Assembly (NCBI GenBank): GCA_035373625.1
Contig: DAOSNS010000002.1
Location: forward strand, 186,001 to 250,000
Reading direction: 5' to 3'
Length of the DNA: 64,000 nt
From: DSWT01 sp035373625
GTDB taxonomy: Bacteria > Chloroflexota > Anaerolineae > B4-G1 > SLSP01
In this document: piece by piece, positions 9,337 to 17,194 of the stretch
How positions within the stretch are numbered: the first letter of the stretch is position 1
Layout of the letters: every line of letters begins with the position of its first letter
Position numbers and translations under genes: made by a program
Notes under the pieces: model-generated
Databases searched by the model: none
Told to the model about the DNA's origin: nothing
What the model saw: only the letters and a program-made list of their open reading frames with translations

Positions 9337-9364
9337 TTGCGCTTTGCGCTGAGCGGTGTAGAAT
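9337..9364 (+). promoter_or_regulatory. Candidate sigma-70 promoter for ssb
   Basis: TTGCGC at 9337-9342 and TAGAAT at 9359-9364 are separated by 16 bases, about 70 bases before the ssb start. The -35 match is only partial, so this is a moderate prediction. Confidence 0.4.
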
Positions 9365-9436
9365 GATTGTAAATCGGCGTGCTGTTCCGCGGATTTACTT
9401 TCATTATCTTCACCATGACGAAAAGGAGGTATACCT

Positions 9437-9862
9437 ATGGCGTATCAGAAGTTGATCATTGTTGGGAATCTGGGCCGTGACCCGGAAATGCGTTATACCC
9501 CTGATGGAACACCGGTGACGACGCTCAGCGTGGCGACAAACCGCAAGTGGAACAATCCTGACGGGACGAAGGGTGAAGAGACCACCTGGTTCCGGGTAAC
9601 GGTGTGGCGCAAGCAGGCCGAAGTCGCGGCGCAATACCTGAGCAAGGGACAGCAGGTGATGATCGAAGGTCGCTTGGCGCCCGATAGAAACACCGGTGGC
9701 CCACGTATTTGGACACGGCAGGACGGCACGGCCGGTGCCAGTTATGAGGTCACTGCGGACCGCATCGTCTTGTTGGGCAGCCGCGGCGGCGAGGTCGGCG
9801 GCGCCGCCGCTGTGGCGGAGACGCCGGAAGACTATACCGGCGAGGAAGAGATTCCCTTCTAG
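9437..9862 (+). CDS. ssb: Single-stranded DNA-binding protein
   Basis: A 141-residue OB-fold protein that coats single-stranded DNA in replication and repair. It begins with YQKLIIVGNLGRDPEMRYTP, typical of SSB, keeps the aromatic residues of the DNA-binding sheet (for example WFRVTVW), and ends in the acidic tip EEEIPF that recruits partner proteins. The linker between fold and tip is short. A strong ribosome-binding site, AAAAGGAGGT, lies at 9421-9430. An intrinsic terminator follows, so ssb is probably monocistronic, although the two nucleic-acid-linked genes downstream may be functionally related. Confidence 0.96.
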   Translation: MAYQKLIIVGNLGRDPEMRYTPDGTPVTTLSVATNRKWNNPDGTKGEETTWFRVTVWRKQAEVAAQYLSKGQQVMIEGRLAPDRNTGGPRIWTRQDGTAGASYEVTADRIVLLGSRGGEVGGAAAVAETPEDYTGEEEIPF

Positions 9863-9885
9863 AGAGCCGGAGAGTGTCATTGAAC

Positions 9886-9920
9886 AACAGAGGGGCGCAT
9901 CGCATGCCCCTCTGTTCTTT
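9886..9920 (+). terminator. Intrinsic terminator after ssb
   Basis: Perfect arms AACAGAGGGGC (9886-9896) and GCCCCTCTGTT (9906-9916) are followed by a T-rich tail, 24 bases after the ssb stop. Confidence 0.8.
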
Positions 9921-10011
9921 GAAAGTAATCTATCCACGCGAATCACGGATTTTTGCTTTCCAATCCGTTTCATCCGTTAAAGCCGTTGACGTTTTCAAGG
10001 GGGATGAATAG

Positions 10012-10329
10012 ATGGCCATGAAACCCAAATCCATAAATGTGGAATTGCCTGCCGGACTTGAACCTATCTACGCCAACTTTGCCTTGATTTCGCATACCCC
10101 GTCTGAAATTATCTTTGATATGGCGCAGATGTTGCCCAATCAACCGCAGGTACGCATCAAAGCGCGTGTGGTCTTCACGCCGCTCAACGCGAAGTTGCTG
10201 CTGCGCGCCTTGCAAGATAATCTTGCCAAATATGAGGCGACCTTCGGCGAGATCACGATCCCCGGTCAGGGGGATGACCTGGTGCGTGCTTTCTTCGGAG
10301 GCATTCATCCGCCGGATACGGAGGGATAG
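10012..10329 (+). CDS. DUF3467 family protein
   Basis: A 105-residue protein matching the DUF3467 pattern as I remember it: an early YANFALISHTPSEIIFD block, then ARVVFTPLNAKLLLRAL and NLAKYEATFGEI. No function is established for the family. The protein has no signal peptide, no membrane segment and no catalytic motif I can recognise. Its start ATG at 10012 has AGGGGGAT nearby, and it is followed after two bases by the translin-family gene, so the two are almost certainly cotranscribed and translationally coupled. Confidence 0.8.
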   Translation: MAMKPKSINVELPAGLEPIYANFALISHTPSEIIFDMAQMLPNQPQVRIKARVVFTPLNAKLLLRALQDNLAKYEATFGEITIPGQGDDLVRAFFGGIHPPDTEG

Positions 10330-10331
10330 GG

Positions 10332-10982
10332 ATGAACGAAGTCCTGCAAGGATGGCTTGATCAATTGGCGACGGCAGCGCATGCCGATTTAGAGGTGCGT
10401 AATCGCGCCCGCGACGCGGCACTACAGCAGAGCCGCGAGTTGATTCGCCTGTGCTCCAGTGCTATTCGGGCGGGTCACCGCGAGCTGTGGACCGAAGCCA
10501 ACGCCCTGTTGAATGAGGCGGAGGCGGTCGGGCGGGCAATGCAGGCATTGTTGACGCCTTATCCGGATTTATTCTACGCCGGTTATACCCAGGATGCGTT
10601 CAAAGAACTGGTCGAGGCCCGCGTCACGCTGGCATTGATCTCGGACGGCACTTTGCCACCGTTGGAGAGCCTGAATTTGCCGTATGATACTTGTCTCAAC
10701 GGTGTGTGTGAGGCCGCCAGTGAGCTGCGCCGCCGCTGCCTGGATGTGCTGCGGCAGGGGGCGTTGGATGAGGCCGAACGTCTGCTGGCGGCAATGGATG
10801 CAGTTTACGAGGTCCTGATGTCGTTCAGCTATCCCGATGCGATTACCGGCGGCCTGCGTCATCGCGTGGATCAACTGCGGGGCGTCCTGGAACGCACGCG
10901 CGGCGACCTCACCAACAGCGTACAGATGCAACGCCTGTTACACGCCCTCGAAACTGCCGAAACCCATACCGACAAGATTTGA
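10332..10982 (+). CDS. Translin family protein (putative RNA/ssDNA-binding)
   Basis: A 216-residue, almost wholly helical, charged protein. The C-terminal part GGLRHRVDQLRGVLERTRGD matches the translin-family pattern (TxGLRR.xDxxRGVLERTRGDLT as recalled from archaeal members), and the acidic helical segment before it fits the translin bundle. In eukaryotes translin and TRAX form the C3PO endoribonuclease; bacterial and archaeal homologues are poorly studied. No nuclease active site is claimed here. The gene is preceded by DUF3467 with a two-base gap. Its 3' side is a repeat-bearing spacer before the sulfurylase gene. Confidence 0.75.
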   Translation: MNEVLQGWLDQLATAAHADLEVRNRARDAALQQSRELIRLCSSAIRAGHRELWTEANALLNEAEAVGRAMQALLTPYPDLFYAGYTQDAFKELVEARVTLALISDGTLPPLESLNLPYDTCLNGVCEAASELRRRCLDVLRQGALDEAERLLAAMDAVYEVLMSFSYPDAITGGLRHRVDQLRGVLERTRGDLTNSVQMQRLLHALETAETHTDKI

Positions 10983-11029
10983 CAGTCGGCAAAAATCGTT
11001 TATCTATAAAAGTAGGAATTAGGGATCAG

Positions 11030-11103
11030 GTGGTTCGCAATTGGTGATCCGTAGTTCGCCATTCACCGTTCATCATTCGCCATTCACTATTCATCATTCG
11101 CAA
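11030..11103 (+). repeat. Intergenic short direct repeats of ATTCACC/ATTCATC type
   Basis: A run of near-identical 10-12 base units (CCATTCACC, GTTCATCATTCG, CCATTCACT, ATTCATCATTCG) fills the spacer before the sulfurylase start. The frame through it happens to be open, giving a spurious N-terminal extension rich in HHSPF, which is why the gene start is placed after it. Confidence 0.7.
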
Positions 11104-11112
11104 GGAGTTCTC

Positions 11113-12843
11113 GTGAATTCAACACAACAAACCCAAGATATTTTGATTTCTCCCTATGGAGGGAAGCTCGTTGACCTGGTTGTGACCGGCGAGGAGCGTG
11201 AGGCATTGCTGGCCGAGGCCAGTCGCTATCCCTCGCTGCAAATGACCGACCGTAATCTGTGCGACCTGGAATTGCTGGCGGTGGGCGGTTTTTCGCCGCT
11301 GGATCGCTTCATGTCCAAGGCCGACTATCAGCGTGTGCTCACCGAGATGCGGCTGTCTGATGGGACGCTGTTCCCCATCCCCATCACGCTGACCATCAGC
11401 AAAGAGGACTTGCCGACGCGCGAAGAGTGGATCACCCTGCGCGACGTGCGTAACTACATCGTCGCCGTGATGCGCATCGAAGAGGTCTTCCGTTGGGATC
11501 CGCAGCGCGAGGCCCGCCTGGTCTGTGGCACCACCGATCACCGCCATCCGCTTGTCTCCGAGATGCAGCAATGGCGTGACCTGTGCATTTCAGGGGAACT
11601 CAAAGTGCTCAACCTGCCGGTTTACTACGACTTTGTGGAATTGCGGCGCACGCCGGCGCAGGTGCGTGCGGCTTTGGCTGCGATGGGTAATCACAACGTC
11701 GTGGCCTTCCAGACCCGTAACCCCATGCATCGCATCCACGAAGAGCTGACCAAGCGCGCCGCCGCGCAGGTTGAGGGCAGCCTGCTCATTCACCCCGTTG
11801 TGGGACTGACCAAGCCCGGCGACGTGGATCACTATACGCGCGTGCGCGTTTACAAGGCGCTGGTGGATCGCTACTACGACAAGAATAACACGCTCTTGAG
11901 CCTGTTACCGCTGGCGATGCGCATGGCCGGGCCACGCGAGGCATTGTGGCATGCGCTCGTCCGCCGCAACTACGGCGCGACACACTTCATCGTGGGGCGT
12001 GATCACGCCGGACCGGGCAACGACAGCAGCGGCAAACCGTTCTACGGGCCTTACGAAGCGCAGGAAATGATGGCGCAATATGAAGATGAATTAGGCGTCA
12101 AGGCCATACCGTTCCAGGAACTGGTCTACCTGGTGGATGAAGACCGTTATGAAGAGGTCTCCAAAGTCCCGCCGCATGCCAAGACGGCCAACATCTCCGG
12201 CACACAGGTGCGTGACGAATATCTGGCCAAGGGCAAGCTGTTACCGGCGTGGTTCACCCGTCCGGAGACGGCGCAAATCCTGATGGAAACGAATCCGCCG
12301 CGACACAAGCAAGGTGTGTGTATCTGGTTCACGGGATTGAGCGGCGCGGGGAAGTCCACCATCGCGCAGGCCCTGCTGCCGATGCTGCTCGAACGCGGGC
12401 GGCAGGCGACGCTCCTGGATGGCGATGTGGTGCGCACGCATCTTTCCAAAGGGCTGGGCTTCAGCAAAGAAGACCGCGATACCAACATTCTGCGCATCGG
12501 CTTTGTGGCCGGGGAGATCACACGCCACAACGGCACCGTGATCTGCGCTGCCATCAGTCCTTACCGTGCGGCCCGCAACGAGGCGCGCAAGATGGTAGGC
12601 GAGGAACATTTTGTCGAAGTCTATGTCAACACACCCATCGAGGTGTGCGAGAGCCGCGATGTGAAGGGGATGTATGCCCGTGCGCGTCGTGGCGAAATCA
12701 AAGGGTTCACCGGCATTGATGACCCTTACGAAGAGCCACTCAACCCGGAATTGGTGCTCGATACGGTGACGACGACACCTGAGGCCAATGCACGCAAAAT
12801 CATCGCCTATCTGGAACAGCGTGGGTTTTTGAATGCACAGTGA
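11113..12843 (+). CDS. sat/cysC: Bifunctional sulfate adenylyltransferase / adenylylsulfate kinase
   Basis: A 576-residue fusion. GTG 11113 follows AAGGAG (11102-11107); the upstream in-frame sequence is only repeat DNA. The N-terminal ATP sulfurylase part contains GGFSPLDRFM, QTRNPMHRIHEEL near residue 199, and GRDHAGPG near 294, and makes adenosine-5'-phosphosulfate (APS) from sulfate and ATP. The C-terminal APS kinase part has the P-loop GLSGAGKS near residues 407-414 and the substrate loop ISPYRAARNEAR, and makes PAPS. The order sulfurylase then kinase is the one known from Aquifex-type fusions. Whether the product feeds assimilation or sulfation of surface glycans cannot be told. No sulfate reductase or sulfotransferase was seen nearby. 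Confidence 0.93.
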   Translation: MNSTQQTQDILISPYGGKLVDLVVTGEEREALLAEASRYPSLQMTDRNLCDLELLAVGGFSPLDRFMSKADYQRVLTEMRLSDGTLFPIPITLTISKEDLPTREEWITLRDVRNYIVAVMRIEEVFRWDPQREARLVCGTTDHRHPLVSEMQQWRDLCISGELKVLNLPVYYDFVELRRTPAQVRAALAAMGNHNVVAFQTRNPMHRIHEELTKRAAAQVEGSLLIHPVVGLTKPGDVDHYTRVRVYKALVDRYYDKNNTLLSLLPLAMRMAGPREALWHALVRRNYGATHFIVGRDHAGPGNDSSGKPFYGPYEAQEMMAQYEDELGVKAIPFQELVYLVDEDRYEEVSKVPPHAKTANISGTQVRDEYLAKGKLLPAWFTRPETAQILMETNPPRHKQGVCIWFTGLSGAGKSTIAQALLPMLLERGRQATLLDGDVVRTHLSKGLGFSKEDRDTNILRIGFVAGEITRHNGTVICAAISPYRAARNEARKMVGEEHFVEVYVNTPIEVCESRDVKGMYARARRGEIKGFTGIDDPYEEPLNPELVLDTVTTTPEANARKIIAYLEQRGFLNAQ

Positions 12844-12849
12844 GACGCC

Positions 12850-14046
12850 ATGCAGATCGAAGTCTTGAAACAGCACCTTAAACAGCGCACCGGCTGTGCC
12901 GACCGGGACATTTGGATTGTCTACGCACCCTTGCGAATTTCACCGCTCGGCGCGCATGTGGATCACCAGGATGGTCTGGTGACGGGGATGACGTTGAACC
13001 GGGCGATTCTATTGGCCTTCACGCCACGTGCCGACCGACGTGTATGTGTGGAGAGCCTGAATTTCCCCGGGCGCGTGGAATTTGCCCTGGACGACGTACC
13101 GCTCAAATCGGCGAAAGACTGGGGCAACTATGTGCGTGGCGCGGCGCTGGCTTTGCAGCAACATTACACCCTGCACACCGGCATTGATGCGGTGGTGGGT
13201 GGGGATATGCCCATCGGGGGCTTAAGTTCCTCGGCGGCGGTGGGCGTGGCGTATCTGCTGGCCCTGGAGACGGTGAATGGCTTGATGCTTTCCGCCGGGG
13301 AAAACATCCAGCTCGACCGTTACATTGAAAATATCTACCTGGGATTGAAGAACGGCATCATGGATCAGTCCATGATCCTGATGAGTGAGCATGACACGCT
13401 CACCTACCTGGATTGTCAGGCGGTGGCCTTTGAGAAGATTCCCATTCCGCCAGACAAGAACGGCTTTGATATCCTGGTGGTCTATTCCGGCGTGGAACAG
13501 GCGCTGGTGGGCACGGACTACAACAACCGCGTGGCCGAGTGCCAGGAAGCCGCGCGACTGCTGCTCACCTGGGCCGGCGAGCAACCACCGGAGCATCCAC
13601 GCCTGCGTATGGTGCCGGAGGCCGTATATGCTGAATTGGGAGAGCGTCTCCCGGCGCCGTTAAATCGGCGGGCGCGGCACTTCTTCACCGAAGTCGCGCG
13701 CGTGCGCGAGGGCGTTGTGGCCTGGCGTGCGGGCGACGTAACGCGCATCGGTCAGTTGATGCGTGAATCGGGCGCCAGTTCGATCCATAACTACGAATCG
13801 GGTTGTCCGCAGTTGGTGACGCTTTATAACATTCTGTGTGCGGCCCCCGGCGTGTACGGCGCGCGTTTCAGCGGTGCAGGCTTCCGGGGCAGTTGCATCG
13901 GCCTGAGCGATCCGGCCTACCGGGAAGAGATTCGGGCCTTCATTGATGCGCGGTATCCGGCGGCCCATCCCAACGCGGCAGCGCACTACAGCGTGCATTT
14001 TTGCAAGTCCGATGGGCCGGCGCGGGTGTTGAACGGAGGCCTTTAG
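12850..14046 (+). CDS. GHMP kinase, galactokinase family, galacturonokinase-like
   Basis: A 398-residue sugar-1-kinase. The first motif reads APLRISPLGAHVDHQDG, closer to plant galacturonokinase (SPLGAHIDHQGG as recalled) than to classic galactokinase (GEHTDYN). The ATP loop is PIGGLSSSAAVG and the third GHMP motif is GARFSGAGFRGSC. It would transfer phosphate from ATP to C1 of a sugar or uronic acid, giving an entry to nucleotide sugars. The start lies six bases after the sulfurylase/APS kinase stop, so one transcript is likely. Galactose, galacturonate or another substrate cannot be distinguished by sequence reading alone. Confidence 0.82.
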   Translation: MQIEVLKQHLKQRTGCADRDIWIVYAPLRISPLGAHVDHQDGLVTGMTLNRAILLAFTPRADRRVCVESLNFPGRVEFALDDVPLKSAKDWGNYVRGAALALQQHYTLHTGIDAVVGGDMPIGGLSSSAAVGVAYLLALETVNGLMLSAGENIQLDRYIENIYLGLKNGIMDQSMILMSEHDTLTYLDCQAVAFEKIPIPPDKNGFDILVVYSGVEQALVGTDYNNRVAECQEAARLLLTWAGEQPPEHPRLRMVPEAVYAELGERLPAPLNRRARHFFTEVARVREGVVAWRAGDVTRIGQLMRESGASSIHNYESGCPQLVTLYNILCAAPGVYGARFSGAGFRGSCIGLSDPAYREEIRAFIDARYPAAHPNAAAHYSVHFCKSDGPARVLNGGL

Positions 14047-14102
14047 CTGTCAGCTTTCAGCGATCAGCTATGAGCAGGTAGCCTCGTGGTGGAGAATTAG
14101 GT

Positions 14103-14288
14103 ATGCGCGAATCCTACAGAACGGCGACAGAGGAAGAGCTACACTTCTATCGTCAGGTCGTTTATCCGTTGCAAGACCGGGTCTTTGCGTTGACGCCACC
14201 CTATGGCGAACAACTGTATCTGACCGGCGAGACGGCCCTTTCGCGTTTCTACTTTAACCACCTGATGGTGGGGTATACCCGGATGTGA
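14103..14288 (+). pseudogene. 5' fragment of an AbiEii-type nucleotidyltransferase toxin
   Basis: A 61-codon frame whose end, LYLTGETALSRFYFNH, matches the start of the AbiEii/AbiGii nucleotidyltransferase fold (YLTGGTALSRFY.NHR.SDDLDLF as recalled). It stops just where the catalytic Asp pair should follow, so no active enzyme can result. The first Gly of the usual GG is also Glu. It appears to be a truncated remnant at the left edge of a decaying toxin-antitoxin island. Confidence 0.6.
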
Positions 14289-14554
14289 CGCCGCCCCAGA
14301 CGTTAGACACATTTGCCGAGCGGGTGGAGTTCATCGCGCGGTTGTGTGCTGCCTGGGATTTCGGACGGTTGCCAGATGTGGCCGTCGTCAACGAAATCCG
14401 CAAGGAGACATGGCGTGAAGCGGTAGATGCATGCCGGTTGTTGACTTCGCCGGTCTATCACCTTTTGCGTCGCTGGCATGGATTGCCGGCGTCGCCCTAT
14501 CTGGGCCGGCAGTTGGCGTACATTCGGGATGATCCGAATCTGGCGTATGTGTGA
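14285..14554 (+). CDS. Short unrecognised frame, possibly a fragment
   Basis: An 89-codon frame starting at a GTG that overlaps the stop of the AbiEii fragment. The translation is soluble, with several Trp and Arg residues and a central NEIRKETWREAVDACR helix. I do not recognise it. It may be the remnant of a second gene of the same island or a spurious frame; the lack of a clear ribosome-binding site and the surrounding decay argue for caution. Confidence 0.3.
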   Translation: MTPPQTLDTFAERVEFIARLCAAWDFGRLPDVAVVNEIRKETWREAVDACRLLTSPVYHLLRRWHGLPASPYLGRQLAYIRDDPNLAYV

Positions 14555-14591
14555 GGGGCAATGGACATTTCTGACAAGGACGGGGGGCATC

Positions 14592-14702
14592 GAGGTCTAC
14601 AGCGACGCCGGGGACGTGACGTTGTTGTGGGGGGCTTGTCAGATTAACGATTGTGGTTAGAATGAGAGTGAGCTGAACAAGTCGAGACATTTCACTTACC
14701 TT
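14592..14702 (+). repeat. Direct repeat copy A (remnant of PD-(D/E)XK gene 3' end plus 70-base tail)
   Basis: This stretch begins with codons for EVYSDAGDV, which resembles the 3' end of the nuclease-like gene at 15109 (EVYSYAEDV). It continues into a segment with AATGAGAGTGAGCTGAACAA that recurs almost unchanged at 16965-17055 (copy B). Copy A has an extra stretch of about 20 bases in the middle. Confidence 0.75.
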
Positions 14703-14767
14703 GCGAAGTAGGGCTTGGTGGGTAGACTTGTAGGGCGGGTGCGATGGTCACTCACAGGGAGAGCACA

Positions 14768-14896
14768 ATGACACCGCTCGAAGTGGACACATTGGAACGG
14801 GTGATCGTCACAGAATTGCCGCGCTGGATCGCGGAATATCCTGCCTTGCATGTGCCATTACGGCTTTGTTTGTCTAGCCGCCGGGGCGTGATATAA
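14768..14896 (+). pseudogene. 5' fragment of a PD-(D/E)XK/DUF3782-like gene
   Basis: A 42-codon frame starting MTPLEVDTLERVI and continuing TELPRWIAEYPAL. The layout (short N-terminal helix, then an RELP/TELP-like turn) parallels the start of the intact gene at 15109. It stops after 42 codons and looks like a truncated paralogue. The 212 bases from here to 15108 hold nothing I can recognise. Confidence 0.4.
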
Positions 14897-15108
14897 TGCC
14901 TATCGCTGATCGCTGTGCACTAGCATGGCAGCGTTGAGGTTGTTTAATCGGCGCTGATGGAAGCCGATACTGTGCCCACCCATCTGAATAACGAGTACGG
15001 CCGGGAAGCGTAGACGCCACTGCACGAAGGGATTGCGCAGACGGAGGGGCAAGTCAGGCAGGACGGGGGGAATTATAAGCTGTATGGCTTTAGGGGCCAG
15101 GATGCGCT

Positions 15109-15864
15109 ATGGAGAACCAACAATTGTCCCAATTGATCCGCCGGGAACTGCCGGGGATTCTGCGGCGCGACCGTGAGATGCGCGAGTGGGTCTTGAGTTT
15201 GACGCGCGAACGTTACGCGGACAAAGGCGAGACCGAAAGCCGCTTCGACCGGCTGCTGGAAGAACTACGCCGCGACCGAGAAGAGAATACCCGCAAGTGG
15301 GAGGAACAGAACCGTAGGTGGGAGGAGCAGAACCGCAAGTGGGAGGAGCAGAACCGTAGGTGGGAGGAGCAAAACCGCAAGTGGGAGGAGCAGAACCGCA
15401 AGTGGGACGAGAATCAGGCGACGATTAACGCGATGCTTGCCGAAATTCACGCCTTATCGCGGAAACACGATAGCACGATTGGCGCATTAGGCGCGCGCTG
15501 GGGCCTGCAAACTGAGCAATCTTTCCGCAATGCGTTGGCCGGGATTCTGGGATCTTCCTTTGGCGTCGAAGTATTGAATGTGACGGAATACGACGACGCG
15601 GGCGAAGTCTTTGGGCGGCCTGACCAGGTGGAATTGGACGTGATTATCCAGAATGGCTTATTGCTGCTCTGCGAAATCAAGTCATCTATGAGCAAATCGG
15701 ATATGGTCATCTTTGAGCGGAAAGTGCGCTTCTATGAAAAACGACACAACCGGAAGGCTGACCGGATCCTAGTGATCTCGCCGATGGTTGATGCGAGCGC
15801 CCGCGCGCTCGCAAACGAATTGGGTATTGAGGTTTACAGCTACGCCGAGGACGTGACACTGTAG
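15109..15864 (+). CDS. Coiled-coil PD-(D/E)XK nuclease-like protein (DUF3782 type)
   Basis: A 251-residue protein. Residues 1-60 are a helical head. Residues about 61-102 form a coiled coil built of near-perfect heptads, KWEEQNR alternating with RWEEQNR, encoded by 21-bp tandem repeats. The C-terminal half carries a PD-(D/E)XK-like core with VELDVII and LLLCEIKSS, giving the Asp and Glu-x-Lys of the fold. The family is common in cyanobacteria and Chloroflexota and its cellular role is unknown. Remnants of related genes lie on both sides (14592, 14768, 16965), so this is the surviving copy of a repeated family. The frame past the stop codon stays open for 63 more codons. Confidence 0.75.
   Translation: MENQQLSQLIRRELPGILRRDREMREWVLSLTRERYADKGETESRFDRLLEELRRDREENTRKWEEQNRRWEEQNRKWEEQNRRWEEQNRKWEEQNRKWDENQATINAMLAEIHALSRKHDSTIGALGARWGLQTEQSFRNALAGILGSSFGVEVLNVTEYDDAGEVFGRPDQVELDVIIQNGLLLLCEIKSSMSKSDMVIFERKVRFYEKRHNRKADRILVISPMVDASARALANELGIEVYSYAEDVTL
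15292..15411 (+). repeat. 21-bp tandem repeat encoding heptads (K/R)WEEQNR
   Basis: Units start at 15292, 15313, 15334, 15355, 15376 and 15397 and differ at a few bases. CGCAAG and CGTAGG starts alternate in the first units, giving a 42-bp super-period. The array lengthens the coiled coil in whole heptads, so copy-number change would keep the frame. Confidence 0.9.
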
Positions 15865-16056
15865 CTGCTTCGGTGGGATGGGGACCGCAGTAGGGTGACG
15901 CTTGACATCTCCGGCAAGCAGGTCGGCATTTGCTACGTGGGAGGGCCGGTGGACGTGCACTCGCGCAATTTCAGCAAGGCGCGGACCAGGCTGCGCGGGG
16001 GGATCAGGCAGACGTATGCGTGGGTGGCGGGGTGGGTAAGGCAGTTTGCGGTATAG
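15865..16056 (+). other. Open remnant in frame after the nuclease-like gene
   Basis: After the TAG at 15862-15864 the same frame runs 63 further codons to a TAG at 16054. The translation has a protein-like look (for example VTLDISGKQVGICYVGG and RGGIRQTYAWVAGWV) but no family I know. It could be the lost C-terminus of a longer protein or part of another gene. The rest of the spacer up to 16155 holds no feature I can name. Confidence 0.3.
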
Positions 16057-16155
16057 TGAAGTGTTGCGGGCTGTGACTATGCATAGGATGGGACGCTAGA
16101 CGTGTTATAGTAACCGAGTGTGCACGGGAGTTGCAGATAGAGACCCGGAGGGAAT

Positions 16156-16428
16156 ATGGACACGCAAGGCGCGAATGAAACACGGGCTGCAAATACATTG
16201 GTGATTCCAATCGAAATGGATTTGTCCGAAGCTAAATTGCTGGAAGCCTTTCGGCGATTGTCAGCTAAACGGCGGGCGGACTTGCTCGATAAACTGCAAA
16301 CACTCCGTGAACCGATTTTACGAACGGTATCGGCTAACACCTTGTATCGCTTAACGGCCTTGGTGTCATTAGGGGGTGATGCTATGGCCGATGCAGAGGC
16401 GTTGTACGATGGTAGTAATGGCAATTGA
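16156..16428 (+). CDS. Putative antitoxin of a PIN-domain toxin-antitoxin pair
   Basis: A 90-residue soluble protein with the helical block LLEAFRRLSAKRRADLLDKL in the middle. I do not recognise a DNA-binding fold with certainty. It is called an antitoxin because its end overlaps the start of a PIN-domain toxin frame by 11-20 bases, the usual VapBC arrangement, and because it is small and charged. CGGAGGGA sits 5-6 bases before its ATG. Confidence 0.6.
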   Translation: MDTQGANETRAANTLVIPIEMDLSEAKLLEAFRRLSAKRRADLLDKLQTLREPILRTVSANTLYRLTALVSLGGDAMADAEALYDGSNGN

Positions 16429-16869
16429 TACGAATGTGTTGGTCGGTTTGCTAGATGACAACGACAAGTGGCACACCTTCTCGGTGGCTTTGCGGGATGC
16501 ATTATATGAAGCCGGAGTAGGTTGATCTATTTTGATTGCGTGGTCAATGAAACTGTTAGTGTGTTGGTGCGACGCATTTATGAGCAACAACGCCTTGAGC
16601 AATTGTGTCCATTGTTGGATCAACTACACGAGTGTGTGCCGGTGTGCGACATGACGTGGATTGCTGGAGAGAGTAAACGCTTCTATGCCGAGATTATGCG
16701 TTTGGTGCGTAATTCGTCCGGGAAGTTGAACTATCATGATGCGCTGCTTGCGTTAATTTGTTGTGAACAAGGTGTAGACGCTTTAGTGAGTTTTGATCGA
16801 GACTTTGATGAGTTGGATTGGCTGACGCGCATTGAGCAGGCTTCTCAAGTAGCAGCATTGCTAACCTAG
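16409..16869 (+). pseudogene. VapC-like PIN-domain toxin broken by a one-base frameshift
   Basis: From ATG 16409 or 16418 the frame gives AIDTNVLVGLLDDNDKWH, a typical PIN start with its first Asp, and meets TGA at 16523. The following frame (from 16522) gives LIYFDCVVNETVSVLVRR with the conserved Glu, then NYHDALLALI and SFDRDFDEL with the remaining acidic residues, and ends at 16869. Adding one T at 16522-16523 (GGTTGATC to GGTTTGATC) joins the two into one continuous PIN protein of about 150 residues. So this is either a dead RNase toxin or a sequencing error at a T run. Confidence 0.75.
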
Positions 16870-16964
16870 ATTCGTCTGCAGTGGATTTATGTGTTCGCGT
16901 GAAAGACGGCGTGCAAACTGGTGAATTCGCCGATGGAGGAGGAACGCGCGCGGAATGTGGCGTT

Positions 16965-17055
16965 GAGGTTTACAGCGACGCCGGGGACGTTGCCAGGCTA
17001 ACGATTGCGGTTAGAATGAGAGTGAGCTGAACAAGTCGAGACACTTCGCTTACCT
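16965..17055 (+). repeat. Direct repeat copy B
   Basis: This repeats copy A (14592-14702), sharing the EVYSDAGDV codons and a nearly identical 65-base tail, with a deletion of about 20 bases. It ends where HEPN-like coding sequence begins, so the repeat edge coincides with the truncation point of the HEPN gene. The rest of 16870-16964 has no recognised content. Confidence 0.75.
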
Positions 17056-17194
17056 TTTTCCTGGCGCGGTTTGATCGTTATCAAATTGAGGGACGGTATC
17101 CCGATTTATTACCGGTTGCGCCGAGTGTCGCTGTAGTGCGCGCCGAATTGGCCCAAGCACAGGAGATCTTCGAATGGTTGAACCAGCAATTACC
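17056..17194 (+). pseudogene. 3' remnant of a HEPN-domain gene
   Basis: The frame reads ARFDRYQIEGRYPDLLPV followed by AQAQEIFEWLNQQL, which matches the C-terminal part of HEPN-domain toxins (Y.IE.RYPD ... A.EI..W) as recalled. The N-terminal half, including the part with the RX4-6H RNase motif, is missing and replaced by repeat copy B. No stop codon follows at the expected place: the frame runs on through the nucleotidyltransferase gene. Confidence 0.6.

Noticed and set aside
14897..15108. Spacer examined for a small gene or RNA
   Set aside because: Short frames only, no hairpin with T-run and no recognised family on either strand.
15292..15411. Tandem units considered as a CRISPR or mobile repeat
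   Set aside because: Units are contiguous without spacers, in frame, and encode a regular heptad coiled coil.
16145..16170. Similarity between the start of the PIN antitoxin (GGAGGGAAT then ATGGA) and the start of the IS transposase (19140-19175)
   Set aside because: Only the ribosome-binding region and a few codons agree; the proteins are unrelated, so it is most likely chance.
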